Positions 35,912 through 43,802 are shown, numbered from the stretch's first letter. The stretch: DNA of 64,000 nt from Athalassotoga sp049965695 (GCF_049965695.1 NZ_JBMFWB010000006.1:1-64000); one strand, 5' to 3'. Made by a program: numbers and translations. The notes: generated by a model not told the origin, from the letters alone.

Positions 35912-36343
35912 TCAGTGAAAGTATCCCAGATTGATTCCGAAGATCGGGGCGTGTCGTATTCCGTAAAATGAATAGATTCCGTTTAAAGGTATAAATGCCA
36001 GCGGCAGATATAATCCTATGTATAACCCCGACTGGCTTATGTAATCAATTCCGGTATCCAGATATGGTATTACCAAAAGCACTGTCCCGAAGTTTATGTA
36101 TGCATCAAAAACATCAGGCTTGATTGGCATGAGATACCTTTTGAAATAATATCCCATCTGAAATGGATTAAAACCTTCAAAGCCGTATGTGGATATCTTT
36201 GAAAATATAGGTACAGGAAGGGGAAAGCCGTTCAACGGCATATCTATGTCTATATCTGTTGTGTATTTCCAGCATGAACCAAATGCGCTTATCGAGAGTA
36301 AAAGTACAACTGTAAAGATAGCAACTTTCGAAAGCAAATTCAT
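35912..36343 (-). CDS. Putative exported protein/lipoprotein of unknown function
   Basis: 143 residues. The N-terminus is a signal peptide (LLSKVAIFTVVLLLSISAFGSC); the Cys at its end could be a lipobox cysteine, although Phe-Gly-Ser before it is a poor match. The rest contains several hydrophobic stretches (FGTVLLVIPYLDTGI; GLYIGLYLPLAFIPLNGIYSFYGI) that might be membrane helices or buried strands. No family recognised. Confidence 0.5.
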   Translation of the reverse strand: MNLLSKVAIFTVVLLLSISAFGSCWKYTTDIDIDMPLNGFPLPVPIFSKISTYGFEGFNPFQMGYYFKRYLMPIKPDVFDAYINFGTVLLVIPYLDTGIDYISQSGLYIGLYLPLAFIPLNGIYSFYGIRHAPIFGINLGYFH

Positions 36344-36368
36344 CCCATCACCAATTTAACTTCCCAAT

Positions 36369-36845
36369 TCAGTTTTTAGCTTCAATAATCCGCAAAAATG
36401 ATTCCGGATCAAAAGTTATTTCTTTTTTCATTGCTTTATTGGCCAATTTTGCAAATTCCTTATCTCTCGTTACCAACAAAGTAGGTAACCTAACAGATAT
36501 GCCAAGATAAACAACATCAAACGAATCCAATCCATACTTTGATTGCAGATTGAATCCCGTTATCATATCAGTTGCATCTGGAAGTATAACCTCAAAATTA
36601 TTTATTTTTTGTAAATCAGTAAGAGTTTTTTCTATTTCCGAGTAATTCCATTTTTTGCGCCTTCTGAGCATAAACCTTATTTCCATAAGATTCACGATCG
36701 TTGTATAGAGATTTACTTTTCCTGCTTCAACTTTCTTGAGTATTTTATATGGACTTTCCCATAAAACTTCCCCCTCAGGTGTAACTTCTTTGCATAACCA
36801 ATTGAGAAGTACGTCTGTATCTAACAATGCTTCAATATTTTCCAT
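36369..36845 (-). CDS. VapC-type PIN-domain ribonuclease toxin
   Basis: 158 residues with the PIN acid residues: D9 and D11 in LLDTDVLLNWL, Glu in NLMEIRFML, and Asp residues in YGLDSFDVVYLG and LVTRDKEFAKLA. PIN toxins cleave structured RNA such as initiator tRNA or the sarcin-ricin loop. The start overlaps by 14 nt the end of the antitoxin reading frame upstream (36832-37003), which is frameshifted, so whether the toxin is held in check is unclear. Confidence 0.82.
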   Translation of the reverse strand: MENIEALLDTDVLLNWLCKEVTPEGEVLWESPYKILKKVEAGKVNLYTTIVNLMEIRFMLRRRKKWNYSEIEKTLTDLQKINNFEVILPDATDMITGFNLQSKYGLDSFDVVYLGISVRLPTLLVTRDKEFAKLANKAMKKEITFDPESFLRIIEAKN

Positions 36846-37003
36846 ATCCAGTTTTCCGTAATTCTTTTAAAATCTGAGTACTTGTTTTTTCTTCTGCCCA
36901 TTCGAATTTACCAAGAAGCTTATCCACGATATTTGTTTTTTTTGTTCACTTTAGCTTTATACCCAAGATTGTCCATGAAATTAATCAAATCCTTTATTTG
37001 CAT
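36832..37003 (-). pseudogene. VapB-like antitoxin with a frameshift in an A8 run
   Basis: ATG 37003 has AGAGGCGAG upstream and opens MQIKDLINFMDNLGYKAKVN. The frame then reaches a run of eight A (minus strand of 36936-36943) and stops a few codons later. With seven A the frame continues as IVDKLLGKFEWAEEKT and ends at TGA 36832-36834 inside the vapC start, a standard 56-residue antitoxin. So it is either a frameshift mutation, a sequencing error at a homopolymer, or transcriptional/ribosomal slippage. Confidence 0.7.
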
Positions 37004-37058
37004 ATATCTCGCCTCTTCTTTTTTAATTCTAAGCATTTAAGACATTATACCAAATACC

Positions 37059-37243
37059 CTACCAGTTCGCTTTCGACAGATCTTTTGCAACCTCTTCATC
37101 TGTCAACTGCAAATATTTATGTGTTGTTGAAAGGCTCGCATGGCCTAACATTCTCCGGATACTCTCAATATTCGTCCCGTTCTTAAAAAACAAAGTCGCA
37201 GCCGTATGCATGAGCGTGTGAGTATAAATCGGTTTTTTATCGT
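37059..37243 (-). pseudogene. Second, truncated copy of the recombinase 3' end
   Basis: About 185 bp matching the last ~60 codons of the recombinase at 37753-38544 (roughly 85% identical by eye). It reads KNGTNIESIRRMLGHASLS and ends LSKANW followed by TAG, with no upstream part. HTLRH of the intact copy has become HTLMH, so the catalytic Arg is lost. It directly precedes the frameshifted VapBC pair, just as the longer copy precedes RelBE. Confidence 0.8.
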
Positions 37244-37255
37244 TGAATATTCACT

Positions 37256-37507
37256 TTATCTATAGACATCCCGTCGAGGGCCTATATGCAAAATATTTAT
37301 CTCTTTTTTTGGCTCATTGATTTCGTATATGATTCTGTATCCTCCGCAACGGATACGCCATCCTTCTCGTCCATGTAACTTTTTGCATCCATAAGGCCTC
37401 GCATTTTCCTGCAAGGAGAATATCTTTTCCTTTATCTTGTCATAATCAGTTTCAGAAAGCTTCGAAAGTTCTTTGAAAGCTTTCTCCAGAATGAATATCT
37501 TATACAC
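37256..37507 (-). CDS. RelE/ParE-family toxin
   Basis: 83 residues, RelE superfamily: FILEKAFKELSKLSETDYDKIKEKI, then CKKLHGREGWRIRCGGYRIIYEIN and the end LHIGPRRDVYR, with the basic residues expected of a ribosome-dependent mRNase or a gyrase poison. GTG start overlapping the antitoxin stop by 8 nt. Seemingly intact. Confidence 0.87.
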   Translation of the reverse strand: MYKIFILEKAFKELSKLSETDYDKIKEKIFSLQENARPYGCKKLHGREGWRIRCGGYRIIYEINEPKKEINILHIGPRRDVYR

Positions 37508-37703
37508 TTCTTTTTTCTTCTATTTTCCTGGTTGCTTCATTAAATGGGATAAATTTCCCACCGGATCTTTCGAATTTCTTTGCCTCATCGTAGGCTTTTA
37601 TGGATTCAAGTTCTTCGGAATTTTTCAACATCTTTTTATATTCTCTTATACTTAAGATAACACTTACAACTTTGCCTTTTTCATCCACAACTTGTTGTGG
37701 CAT
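37500..37703 (-). CDS. RelB/Phd-like antitoxin
   Basis: 67 residues from ATG 37703, which has GGAAGGTGG 4-7 nt upstream (a longer frame to 37727 is less likely). VVDEKGKVVSVILSIREYKKML is the Phd/RelB-type N-terminal DNA-binding unit; the C-terminal part (EAKKFERSGGKFIPFNEATRKIEE) would wrap the toxin. Coupled to the RelE-type gene. Confidence 0.82.
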   Translation of the reverse strand: MPQQVVDEKGKVVSVILSIREYKKMLKNSEELESIKAYDEAKKFERSGGKFIPFNEATRKIEEKRSV

Positions 37704-37752
37704 AAAACCACCTTCCTTGATAAACATTATCCTATCTATATTTTAACAGATA

Positions 37753-38544
37753 TCACCAGTTTGCTTTCGAAAGATCCTTTGCAACCTCTTCGTCTGTCAG
37801 CTGCAAATATTTCTGTGTCGTCGAAAGGCTCGCATGGCCTAACATCCTTCGGATGCTTTCAATGTTCGTGCCGTTCTTAAGATACAAAGTGGCAGCCGTA
37901 TGCCTAAGCGTATGAGGATGAATAGGTTTCTTTATCCCTGCCTTATGTGCGAGATCCCTGACAAGCAGTTCAACCCTTCTCCTAGATATCTCAAACAACG
38001 GATCTTCAAGCGGGATCCCGCGGATATAGCCTTTCAAAAGCTTGACAAGTGACTTATCAACGATTGGAATGCGTCTGTCCTTTTTACCCTTCGTATGCCT
38101 TATCAGAATAAAGGTTATTCCGTTATCTTCGAGCACATCTCCTACGGTCAGCCCTAAAACTTCTGCCAGCCTCAGACCAGCCCTTAACATCAACTCTATG
38201 AGCAATCTGTCACGTTTGGGATTCCTTGTCCTTGATGCCTCCTCTAACAAAGCCTTTGCCTACGGTTGTGTGAGCACAAATGGAAGTGGTTGATTAACCC
38301 TTATAGGTGCAAGATTAAGAGGCTCTTCTTTGAATTTGTAGTAGTTTATCAAAGAAGCGCGCTTTCTCATCAAAGTGGAATTGGTGCATCCTTTGCGTTT
38401 GAGATCTTCTAAATAACTTTCGGGATCAAGATTAGAATCTAAAAATTGCCGTACGTCGGACACGAATGCTTTAACGGAATTGTCGGCGAGTCCTCTTGAG
38501 ACAAGATGGGACTCAAAGGAATGAACATCGTAAATTTTAGGCAT
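37753..38544 (-). pseudogene. Xer-type tyrosine recombinase interrupted by an in-frame TAG
   Basis: Starting at ATG 38544 (AGGAGATG upstream), the frame encodes a SAM-like core-binding domain, then stops at TAG 38262-38260 and continues in the same frame, without any shift, through a full catalytic domain: Arg in RAGLRLAEVLGL, Lys in HTKGKKDRR, HPHTLRHTAA, GHASLSTTQKYLQL with the nucleophile Tyr. Total 262 sense codons, the size of a XerC/D/A protein. The domains are well preserved, so the stop is recent, or the catalytic half is made separately from a TTG at 38250. Confidence 0.82.
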
Positions 38545-38584
38545 GAAAGTCATCTCCTGAATATATTTTACCAGATGTACCACA

Positions 38585-38611
38585 AAAAAGCCCTTTTTAT
38601 AAGGGCTTTTT
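38585..38611. terminator. Bidirectional intrinsic terminator
   Basis: AAAAAGCCCTT (38585-38595) and AAGGGCTTTTT (38601-38611) form an 11-bp stem with a five-base loop, with A and T runs on both sides. It lies upstream of the recombinase start and would stop transcripts entering from BrnTA as well as from the other side. The rest of the 368-nt gap 38545-38912 has smaller hairpins (38727-38740; 38794-38810) and the IS21-like end. Confidence 0.65.
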
Positions 38612-38837
38612 CCAGTTTCAATCTATGTCAAGCAAACATCATAAGGGGGTAACTTTATTAATTAGACGAAATCAGTATACTTATGTTCAAAAGGCGACCT
38701 TTTATATGGGCCGATAAAAATAACGAGGCCCATACGGGCCCCTTTAATCTGTTAGGAGAAAATCATACTAAAAAATTATACCATAAATTAAGTATCCTCG
38801 CATAGAGGATCCTCTTTTGTATAAAGTCAAGTAAAAA

Positions 38838-38871
38838 TTGATCCACTGCGCCCATTAAAAGTGATCCGCTG
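38838..38871. mobile_element. Possible remnant of an IS21-family end
   Basis: Two direct repeats, TTGATCCACTG (38838-38848) and GTGATCCGCTG (38861-38871), start 23 nt apart with CGCCCATTAAAA between. Repeated TGATCC-type units are typical of IS21-family terminal regions. No istA/istB gene and no opposite end were found in the window, so at most a fragment remains. Confidence 0.35.
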
Positions 38872-38912
38872 ATTTAAATCGAATCCATTTCTTTTCTTCA
38901 AAATTTACGCCC

Positions 38913-39191
38913 TCATTTTGCAAGTTTTGCAACTTTCGATAGCCCAATTCTTGTGGATGATCGAATTAACGCGGTATATTTTACACCCAGTTTTTTACTC
39001 AGCTCTTTTATTTGTTTCAATTCATCTTCGTCCATTCTTATAGATACAGTTGTCTTAGGACGCTTTCTTACAAGCACTTTGACTTCTTCTAAGTCGTCAA
39101 AAACATCCTCCAATGAATGTGTATCCCAGAATATTCTTTCTTCTTCTAAATTTTTAAATTTTGGTATTTCATCTTTATAAGCCTTTTTCAT
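38913..39191 (-). CDS. BrnA-like antitoxin (CopG-type)
   Basis: 92 residues. LEEERIFWDTHSLEDVFDDLEEV is the conserved N-terminal stretch of CopG/BrnA antitoxins; RPKTTVSIRMDEDELKQIKELSKKLGVKYTALIR is the ribbon-helix-helix DNA-binding part. It begins within the last bases of the toxin gene (4-nt overlap), toxin first, as in brnTA operons. Confidence 0.85.
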   Translation of the reverse strand: MKKAYKDEIPKFKNLEEERIFWDTHSLEDVFDDLEEVKVLVRKRPKTTVSIRMDEDELKQIKELSKKLGVKYTALIRSSTRIGLSKVAKLAK

Positions 39192-39469
39192 CTTGCACCT
39201 CTCTTTTTGTAAAGTCTGATATCTTTGTCTGTCATATCACGTGCAGTTATTATTTTGACTTGATTTTTAACGGGTTTTGTAATGACGACAAACAATAATC
39301 TATTTGCTAAAGTCCTACAAAGCACGTACATTCTGTCTTTACCATCTCTGTTTGATACCATAAACAAAGGTTTATCGTCGAAAATGCCTTCTTCAACTTC
39401 TTCTGGCATGAAATTATGCTTTGCAATATGTTCTATTGAGCCTTTTGTCCATAAAATATATTCTATCAA
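39188..39469 (-). CDS. BrnT-like toxin
   Basis: 93 residues with the BrnT ribonuclease pattern: HIAKHNFMPEEVEEGIFDDKPLFM, then DRMYVLCRTLANRLLFVVIT and VKIITARDMTDKDIRLYKKRG. TTG start at 39469 without a clear ribosome site. Partner antitoxin overlaps downstream. Appears intact. Confidence 0.84.
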   Translation of the reverse strand: MIEYILWTKGSIEHIAKHNFMPEEVEEGIFDDKPLFMVSNRDGKDRMYVLCRTLANRLLFVVITKPVKNQVKIITARDMTDKDIRLYKKRGAR

Positions 39470-39529
39470 GAGATATCGCCATTTCTATTGTAACACAAAA
39501 AGTAATAAAAGTCGTTAAGTGGAAAGCAC

Positions 39530-39564
39530 TTGAATTTAACACAAAAACTTTTGTGATAAATTGA
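39530..39564. repeat. Direct repeat flanking the second VapBC pair, left copy
   Basis: TTGAATTTAACA followed, after a few variable bases, by ACTTTTGTGATAAATTGA. The same two blocks recur at 40542-40575 on the other side of the toxin-antitoxin genes. The rest of the 39470-39761 gap is AT-rich and shows no gene. Confidence 0.6.
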
Positions 39565-39712
39565 TTAAAGAAAAAATCAAAATGGCTAACTACGAAACTT
39601 CTGGTTAGGTATTATTTTGATGGGACTTTCACCCATTAGAGTTAACACAATTTCTTAGCCGCACGGATCAATTTGATCTTAATAAATAGGCATATTTGTC
39701 ATTTACGTTTAG

Positions 39713-39741
39713 TTCAACTGTGCACCATTATGTGTTATAAT
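39713..39741 (+). promoter_or_regulatory. Promoter of the second VapBC operon
   Basis: TTCAAC (39713-39718) and a perfect TATAAT (39736-39741) with 17-nt spacing, 20 nt before the GTG start. Autoregulation by the antitoxin would act here. Confidence 0.5.
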
Positions 39742-39761
39742 GAATAACAGAGGTGATCAAT

Positions 39762-39998
39762 GTGCAAACCAAGATCATAAGCGTGAGAGAATTTAGAAGC
39801 AAGATGTCCAAGATTTTAGGAGAAAGTGAGATCATAGTCACAAAGGATGGTATTCCGATGGCAAGAGTTGTGCCTTTGAGCCCCATAGAAAAATTGGATC
39901 TTCTCACTCAAAAAACAAAGGACGCTTTCAAAAAAGCGAATGTAAAAGATGAAGAAATAGAAGAGATGTATCTGAAAGCACGAGGAAAGAAAAGTTGA
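39762..39998 (+). CDS. Phd/VapB-type antitoxin
   Basis: 78 residues, type II antitoxin of the Phd/YefM fold: KIISVREFRSKMSKILGESEIIVTKDGIPMARVVPL. GTG 39762 is preceded by AGAGGTGAT at good spacing; the GTG at 39753 overlaps that ribosome site. The end overlaps the toxin start by 4 nt. Confidence 0.84.
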   Translation: MQTKIISVREFRSKMSKILGESEIIVTKDGIPMARVVPLSPIEKLDLLTQKTKDAFKKANVKDEEIEEMYLKARGKKS

Positions 39999-40420
39999 AG
40001 GTCGTGCTTGATGCCAATGTATTCATATCCGCTTTCATGAAAACGGGAAGCAAGCCATACGATGCTATGAGAAAAGCTTTAAACGATTTTGAAGTCATAG
40101 TTCCTCAACAGTTCGTGAGTGATATTTACTCCTTTGCAAAACAAGCCAAGAAAAAGAAAGTGAAGATAAATCCTGATGATTTTGTGGTGACGATTGCAGA
40201 ACTTGAAAAAGCTGGACTGATCGATGTTGTTGAAGTAAAAAAGATGATCAACATTTCTGATCATGATGCTGACAATCACTACATTTCAGCAGCGATAGAG
40301 AGCGATGCTAAAATTTTGATCACTGGAGACAAAGACTTAACCTGTGAGAGAGTGGTTAATGAGTGTTCAAAATTAGGTTTGAAGATCGTCACACCAGCCG
40401 AATTTCTTGAAATGTTTTAA
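39995..40420 (+). CDS. PIN-domain toxin
   Basis: 141 residues, the PIN-family TA toxin type: VVLDANVFISAFMKTGSKP with D6, then ISDHDADNHYISAAIESDAKILITGDKDL with the remaining acidic metal ligands. An RNase predicted to be silenced by the product of 39762. Intact. The 243 nt after it (40421-40663) contain only the right direct repeat. Confidence 0.87.
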   Translation: MKVVLDANVFISAFMKTGSKPYDAMRKALNDFEVIVPQQFVSDIYSFAKQAKKKKVKINPDDFVVTIAELEKAGLIDVVEVKKMINISDHDADNHYISAAIESDAKILITGDKDLTCERVVNECSKLGLKIVTPAEFLEMF

Positions 40421-40541
40421 AGTAATAGCTTATTAAAGGTGCTCATAAGCGCAAATTAATTCTACATATTTCCCCTCGGAATACCAACATATGAAGATAA
40501 TATCAACATCGAAAATTTTTGATCAAAAACGCCGAATTTTA

Positions 40542-40575
40542 TTGAATTTAACATACGACTTTTGTGATAAATTGA
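40542..40575. repeat. Direct repeat flanking the second VapBC pair, right copy
   Basis: TTGAATTTAACAT...ACTTTTGTGATAAATTGA, same orientation as the copy at 39530-39564 with a 1-2 base length difference in the middle. The pair brackets about 1 kb with one TA operon. Confidence 0.6.
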
Positions 40576-40663
40576 GATTTAAGTTGTGTCTGTTGGCTTC
40601 AAGTTATGGATATAAGTTTAATGAAATCCTAATTCGAGACTTCAAAGTCAATATAAAATTATC

Positions 40664-40899
40664 CTAACAATATGCTTCATTGCGTTTGAGAATTTCTATA
40701 ATACGTATTGCCGATTTATTTATTTCAAAGATCACTCTGTAATCACCAACTCTAAGCCGATAAAATTCCATTCCTTTGAGTTTTTTACGTCCCCTTGACC
40801 TGTACTATCAAATTTATCTAACGCAAAAAAGATCCTTTGTCGCATATCTTTAGGAATTTTTTTAACTTCTTTGACCGCTTTCGTTTCTCATTCAATCAT
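40664..40899 (-). pseudogene. Decayed RelE-type toxin
   Basis: ATG 40899 is followed by a TGA at codon 4; downstream the frame reads KAVKEVKKIPKDMRQRIFFALDKF, then shifts near 40790-40800 and continues in another frame as KLKGMEFYRLRVGDYRVIFEI and a normal end at TAG 40664-40666. Both halves are clearly RelE family, so the gene carries one nonsense codon and one frameshift. Its antitoxin at 40892 is still open. Confidence 0.75.
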
Positions 40900-41176
40900 T
40901 TAGAATCTTTTTAACTCTTTCTTGAGACAAAAATTTGGCAGAATTTCTTTCCTTCCTTTTTTTGAAATTCTTAATAGCTTTTACTTCATCTTCCAAAGGC
41001 TCGTCTTCTTCAATCGAATTTACGACTTTAATTATATCTTTGTTTGACGCTAAATTGTCTATGTACTTTTCTATAGCTTTTCTCACAATATAACTTTTAG
41101 GAATCTCAAAATCCTTAGAATACTTTTTAAGTTTTCTTTCGAGATCTTCTGAAATTCGTACAGATAAACTTCCCAT
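40892..41176 (-). CDS. Ribbon-helix-helix antitoxin (RelB/CopG-like)
   Basis: 94 residues: SLSVRISEDLERKLKKYSKDFEIPKSYIVRKAIEKYI is a ribbon-helix-helix domain, the rest a charged toxin-binding tail. AGGAGGTG precedes ATG 41176. Its stop overlaps the ruined toxin start, so it is now an orphan antitoxin, able at most to repress or to neutralise related toxins. Confidence 0.8.
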   Translation of the reverse strand: MGSLSVRISEDLERKLKKYSKDFEIPKSYIVRKAIEKYIDNLASNKDIIKVVNSIEEDEPLEDEVKAIKNFKKRKERNSAKFLSQERVKKILND

Positions 41177-41299
41177 GTTACACCTCCTGTATCACATTGT
41201 ACCACATTTAGAATTGAAAAATATTAGAAATCTTATCACTATATCGTACCTCTACTTTTGGCTGTATGAACTCTAAAACATCTTATCTACCAGCATCTA

Positions 41300-42886
41300 T
41301 CATCTTTTTTCTGAACGTAATTTTAGCTCGTTGTATATTCTCTTTGAAGTGGGTGTTATTGATAACCCACCAAGTCCGGTACAGCGTAATTCCAAAGGCA
41401 ACATTCTTCCAACTTCATCCATTGCGGTAAGCGTCTCGTCAAGAGGAATGACTTTGTCGTATCCTGCTAAAACCATATTGGCAGATGCTATTGCATTAAC
41501 TCCCGCCATAACATTCCGACCCAAACAAGGCCATTCTACCCTGTCAGCGACCGGATCGCAGACCAAACCAAGTATATTTTGTAAAGCAATAGAAGCTGCA
41601 TCAACGGCTTGCACTGCACTTCCATCAACTAATTCCACAAGACCGGCAGCAGCCATACCTCCTCCGGCACCACATTCAACCTGGCAACCGCCAACTTCAG
41701 CAGCAAAACCACTTTTTTCGGCAATAAAAACACCAATTATTCCCGCGGCAAGCATGCCTTTTGTCATCTCATCGATATTAAGCCCCAGCACTTCAGATGC
41801 GCCGATGATAGTACCTGGCAAGCCACCACACGCGCCCGCAGTCGGCGCTGCCACAATCACTCCCATCGAACTCTTAACCTCCATCATCGAAGTAATATAA
41901 GATATTACTTTGTTTGTGACATCACCCGGAATCAATTTATCCTTGTTCTTTTCGATTAAATATGCCTGTGGACCTAAAATCCTATCTTCGTAAGAAGTAC
42001 CTCTGAGGCCCGCTTCAATCGACGATTTCATTAAAACGACGATCTCCTTCATCTTCTCAAAAACTTCTTGTTGAGATATGTTACCTCTGGCACTTTCATA
42101 CATCACGGCTAATTCCCATAGTTTTAATTTTTTTTCTGATGCGATTTGAAGCATTTCCTCAGCACTTCTAAACGGCACTGCACAGTTTTTCCTTGACATA
42201 ATAGGCAAAATAGGCTCAAGTTGTATGATATTTCTGATCCTTCCAGTATTCTGAATTTGTCTGATTACATTAACCGGTAACCTGTAGCCGGTCTTAATGT
42301 CTATTAGTCCGCTTTTGCCTCTTAGAGAGTAATCGCAGAAATCGAAATTCTTAATTAAAGTCATTATTTTTTCTGTCTTTTGCTTTAATTCTATCTCATC
42401 AACATCTTCCACAAATATTATCGTTTCATAAAAATCTCCGGCGATACTCACTTCAAGTCCTTCGATTTCCTGAATCTCGATCATACCGCCACCAACTGAA
42501 ATAGCAGTAAGGTGTAAAGTCTCATTTATATCGTTTATGAGTGTCATTCTGTACGTATTGGGATGCTTGACCTCATGATCTACAATCTTGAAATTAACCT
42601 TAATTCCTTTTTGTATTGCTAAATCAAGTGACTTAGGTAAACGATCATCTGTCGGATTCAAGCCCAAAAGTCCACTAACCAAACCTATATCTGAACCATG
42701 CCCATGATACGTTGTTGCCAGAGAGCCCTTTGAGTCAAATTCGACGGTGGCATCCTTGAGATCTCCCTTAACCATTTGCCTAACAAGGTTACCAATCCTG
42801 TTAGCCGCAGCCACATGTGAGCTTGATGGTCCTCTCATAATAGGCCCTATAACATCGTTAAAAATACTTGCAGGCTGTTTAATCAT
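41300..42886 (-). CDS. Iron-sulfur L-serine dehydratase-like enzyme, single chain
   Basis: 528 residues joining the beta domain (GPIMRGPSSSHVAAANRIG near the N-terminus) and the alpha domain (APTAGACGGLPG; GGCQVECGAGGGMAAAG; CDPVADRVEWPCLGRN, with the cluster cysteines). The family deaminates L-serine to pyruvate with a [4Fe-4S] cluster. It is longer than the usual ~455-residue single-chain enzyme and is the last gene of a sugar-type uptake and aldolase operon, so another beta-hydroxy amino or hydroxy acid is possible as substrate. GGAGG upstream of ATG 42886. Confidence 0.82.
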   Translation of the reverse strand: MIKQPASIFNDVIGPIMRGPSSSHVAAANRIGNLVRQMVKGDLKDATVEFDSKGSLATTYHGHGSDIGLVSGLLGLNPTDDRLPKSLDLAIQKGIKVNFKIVDHEVKHPNTYRMTLINDINETLHLTAISVGGGMIEIQEIEGLEVSIAGDFYETIIFVEDVDEIELKQKTEKIMTLIKNFDFCDYSLRGKSGLIDIKTGYRLPVNVIRQIQNTGRIRNIIQLEPILPIMSRKNCAVPFRSAEEMLQIASEKKLKLWELAVMYESARGNISQQEVFEKMKEIVVLMKSSIEAGLRGTSYEDRILGPQAYLIEKNKDKLIPGDVTNKVISYITSMMEVKSSMGVIVAAPTAGACGGLPGTIIGASEVLGLNIDEMTKGMLAAGIIGVFIAEKSGFAAEVGGCQVECGAGGGMAAAGLVELVDGSAVQAVDAASIALQNILGLVCDPVADRVEWPCLGRNVMAGVNAIASANMVLAGYDKVIPLDETLTAMDEVGRMLPLELRCTGLGGLSITPTSKRIYNELKLRSEKR

Positions 42887-42917
42887 TTATGTGTGCCTCC
42901 ATTGCTGTTTCGATAAA

Positions 42918-43802
42918 CTACGCTAACTCCAAACCCTTTAAAATTTCATCGATATCTTTCTTATCCTCATCGCTAAGAGGCAGTCTTGGCATCCTTGCAT
43001 TTCCACCACTGAAGCCCATCCTGTCCAGACAATACTTAACGGTTTGAGGTGCCTTTCCTTTATATTCCAAAAATTGAAGCAGAGGCAACATGGATTTGTA
43101 AATCTTCCATCCGCCATCAAAATCTTTCTGTTCAGCCACTTTTTCAAAAAGTTCAACGGCTAACTTCGGTGTGACATTACCTATAACCGAAATCCATCCA
43201 TAAGCGCCCATTACAAATGACTCAAATGCCAAATCCTCCCATCCGCAGAAAACCTTAATTTTATCACCACATAGAAGTTGGATATGCCGAAATCTCTTAA
43301 TATCTCCTGTACATTCCTTGATGTAGCCGAGATTAGGATGATAATCCACCATCCTTTTTACAGTTTCTGGCTGGATATCCACTCCTGTTGTAAATGGGTT
43401 GTTGTATATCATGATCGGAATATCTATCGCATCGGCTATTGAAGCGAAATGATGAAATATTTCTTCCTGGCTGGGTTTACAATAATAGGAAGGTAAAACT
43501 AATACACCTTGAGCACCCATCTTTTTGGCACTTTTAGCGTAATATATGGCTTTTTCCGTTGCTTCGGCAGAAACGCCAACTATTACGGGAACTCTTCCTG
43601 CAACGGCGTCGAGAACTGTAACCATACTTTTTTCTCTTTCATAATCCTCCAAACTTGCAAACTCTCCGGTGCTACCGTTAACCACTAAACCATGAATGCC
43701 TTCCTGTATTTGCCACTCAACATTTTTTTGTAATCCTTCATAGTCAACTTCACCTGCAGAATTGAAAGGTGTAACCAAAACTGTGTATACTCCTCTGAAC
43801 AT
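42918..43802 (-). CDS. DapA-family aldolase/dehydratase in a catabolic operon
   Basis: Class I aldolase-type TIM barrel: VNGSTGEFASL, Tyr in IMIYNNPFTTGVDI, Schiff-base Lys in LGYIKECTGDI. 294 residues from ATG 43802, giving MFRGVYTVLVTPF; the frame remains open 19 codons upstream but has a worse start. The biosynthetic dapA is at 1309. The neighbours (ABC importer, alcohol dehydrogenase, aldehyde oxidoreductase) suggest cleavage of a 2-keto-3-deoxy acid to pyruvate and an aldehyde; family members also include dehydratases and sialate lyases. Confidence 0.8.
   Translation of the reverse strand: MFRGVYTVLVTPFNSAGEVDYEGLQKNVEWQIQEGIHGLVVNGSTGEFASLEDYEREKSMVTVLDAVAGRVPVIVGVSAEATEKAIYYAKSAKKMGAQGVLVLPSYYCKPSQEEIFHHFASIADAIDIPIMIYNNPFTTGVDIQPETVKRMVDYHPNLGYIKECTGDIKRFRHIQLLCGDKIKVFCGWEDLAFESFVMGAYGWISVIGNVTPKLAVELFEKVAEQKDFDGGWKIYKSMLPLLQFLEYKGKAPQTVKYCLDRMGFSGGNARMPRLPLSDEDKKDIDEILKGLELA

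Noticed and set aside
35500..41200. Prophage or integrative conjugative element
   Set aside because: Only TA pairs, recombinase pieces and a possible IS end are present; no structural, packaging, relaxase or replication genes.
41331..41900. 189-codon plus-strand frame inside the serine dehydratase-like gene
   Set aside because: Antisense to the cysteine-containing core of a clear enzyme; its Pro/Ala/Thr-rich product is what the mirrored codons produce.
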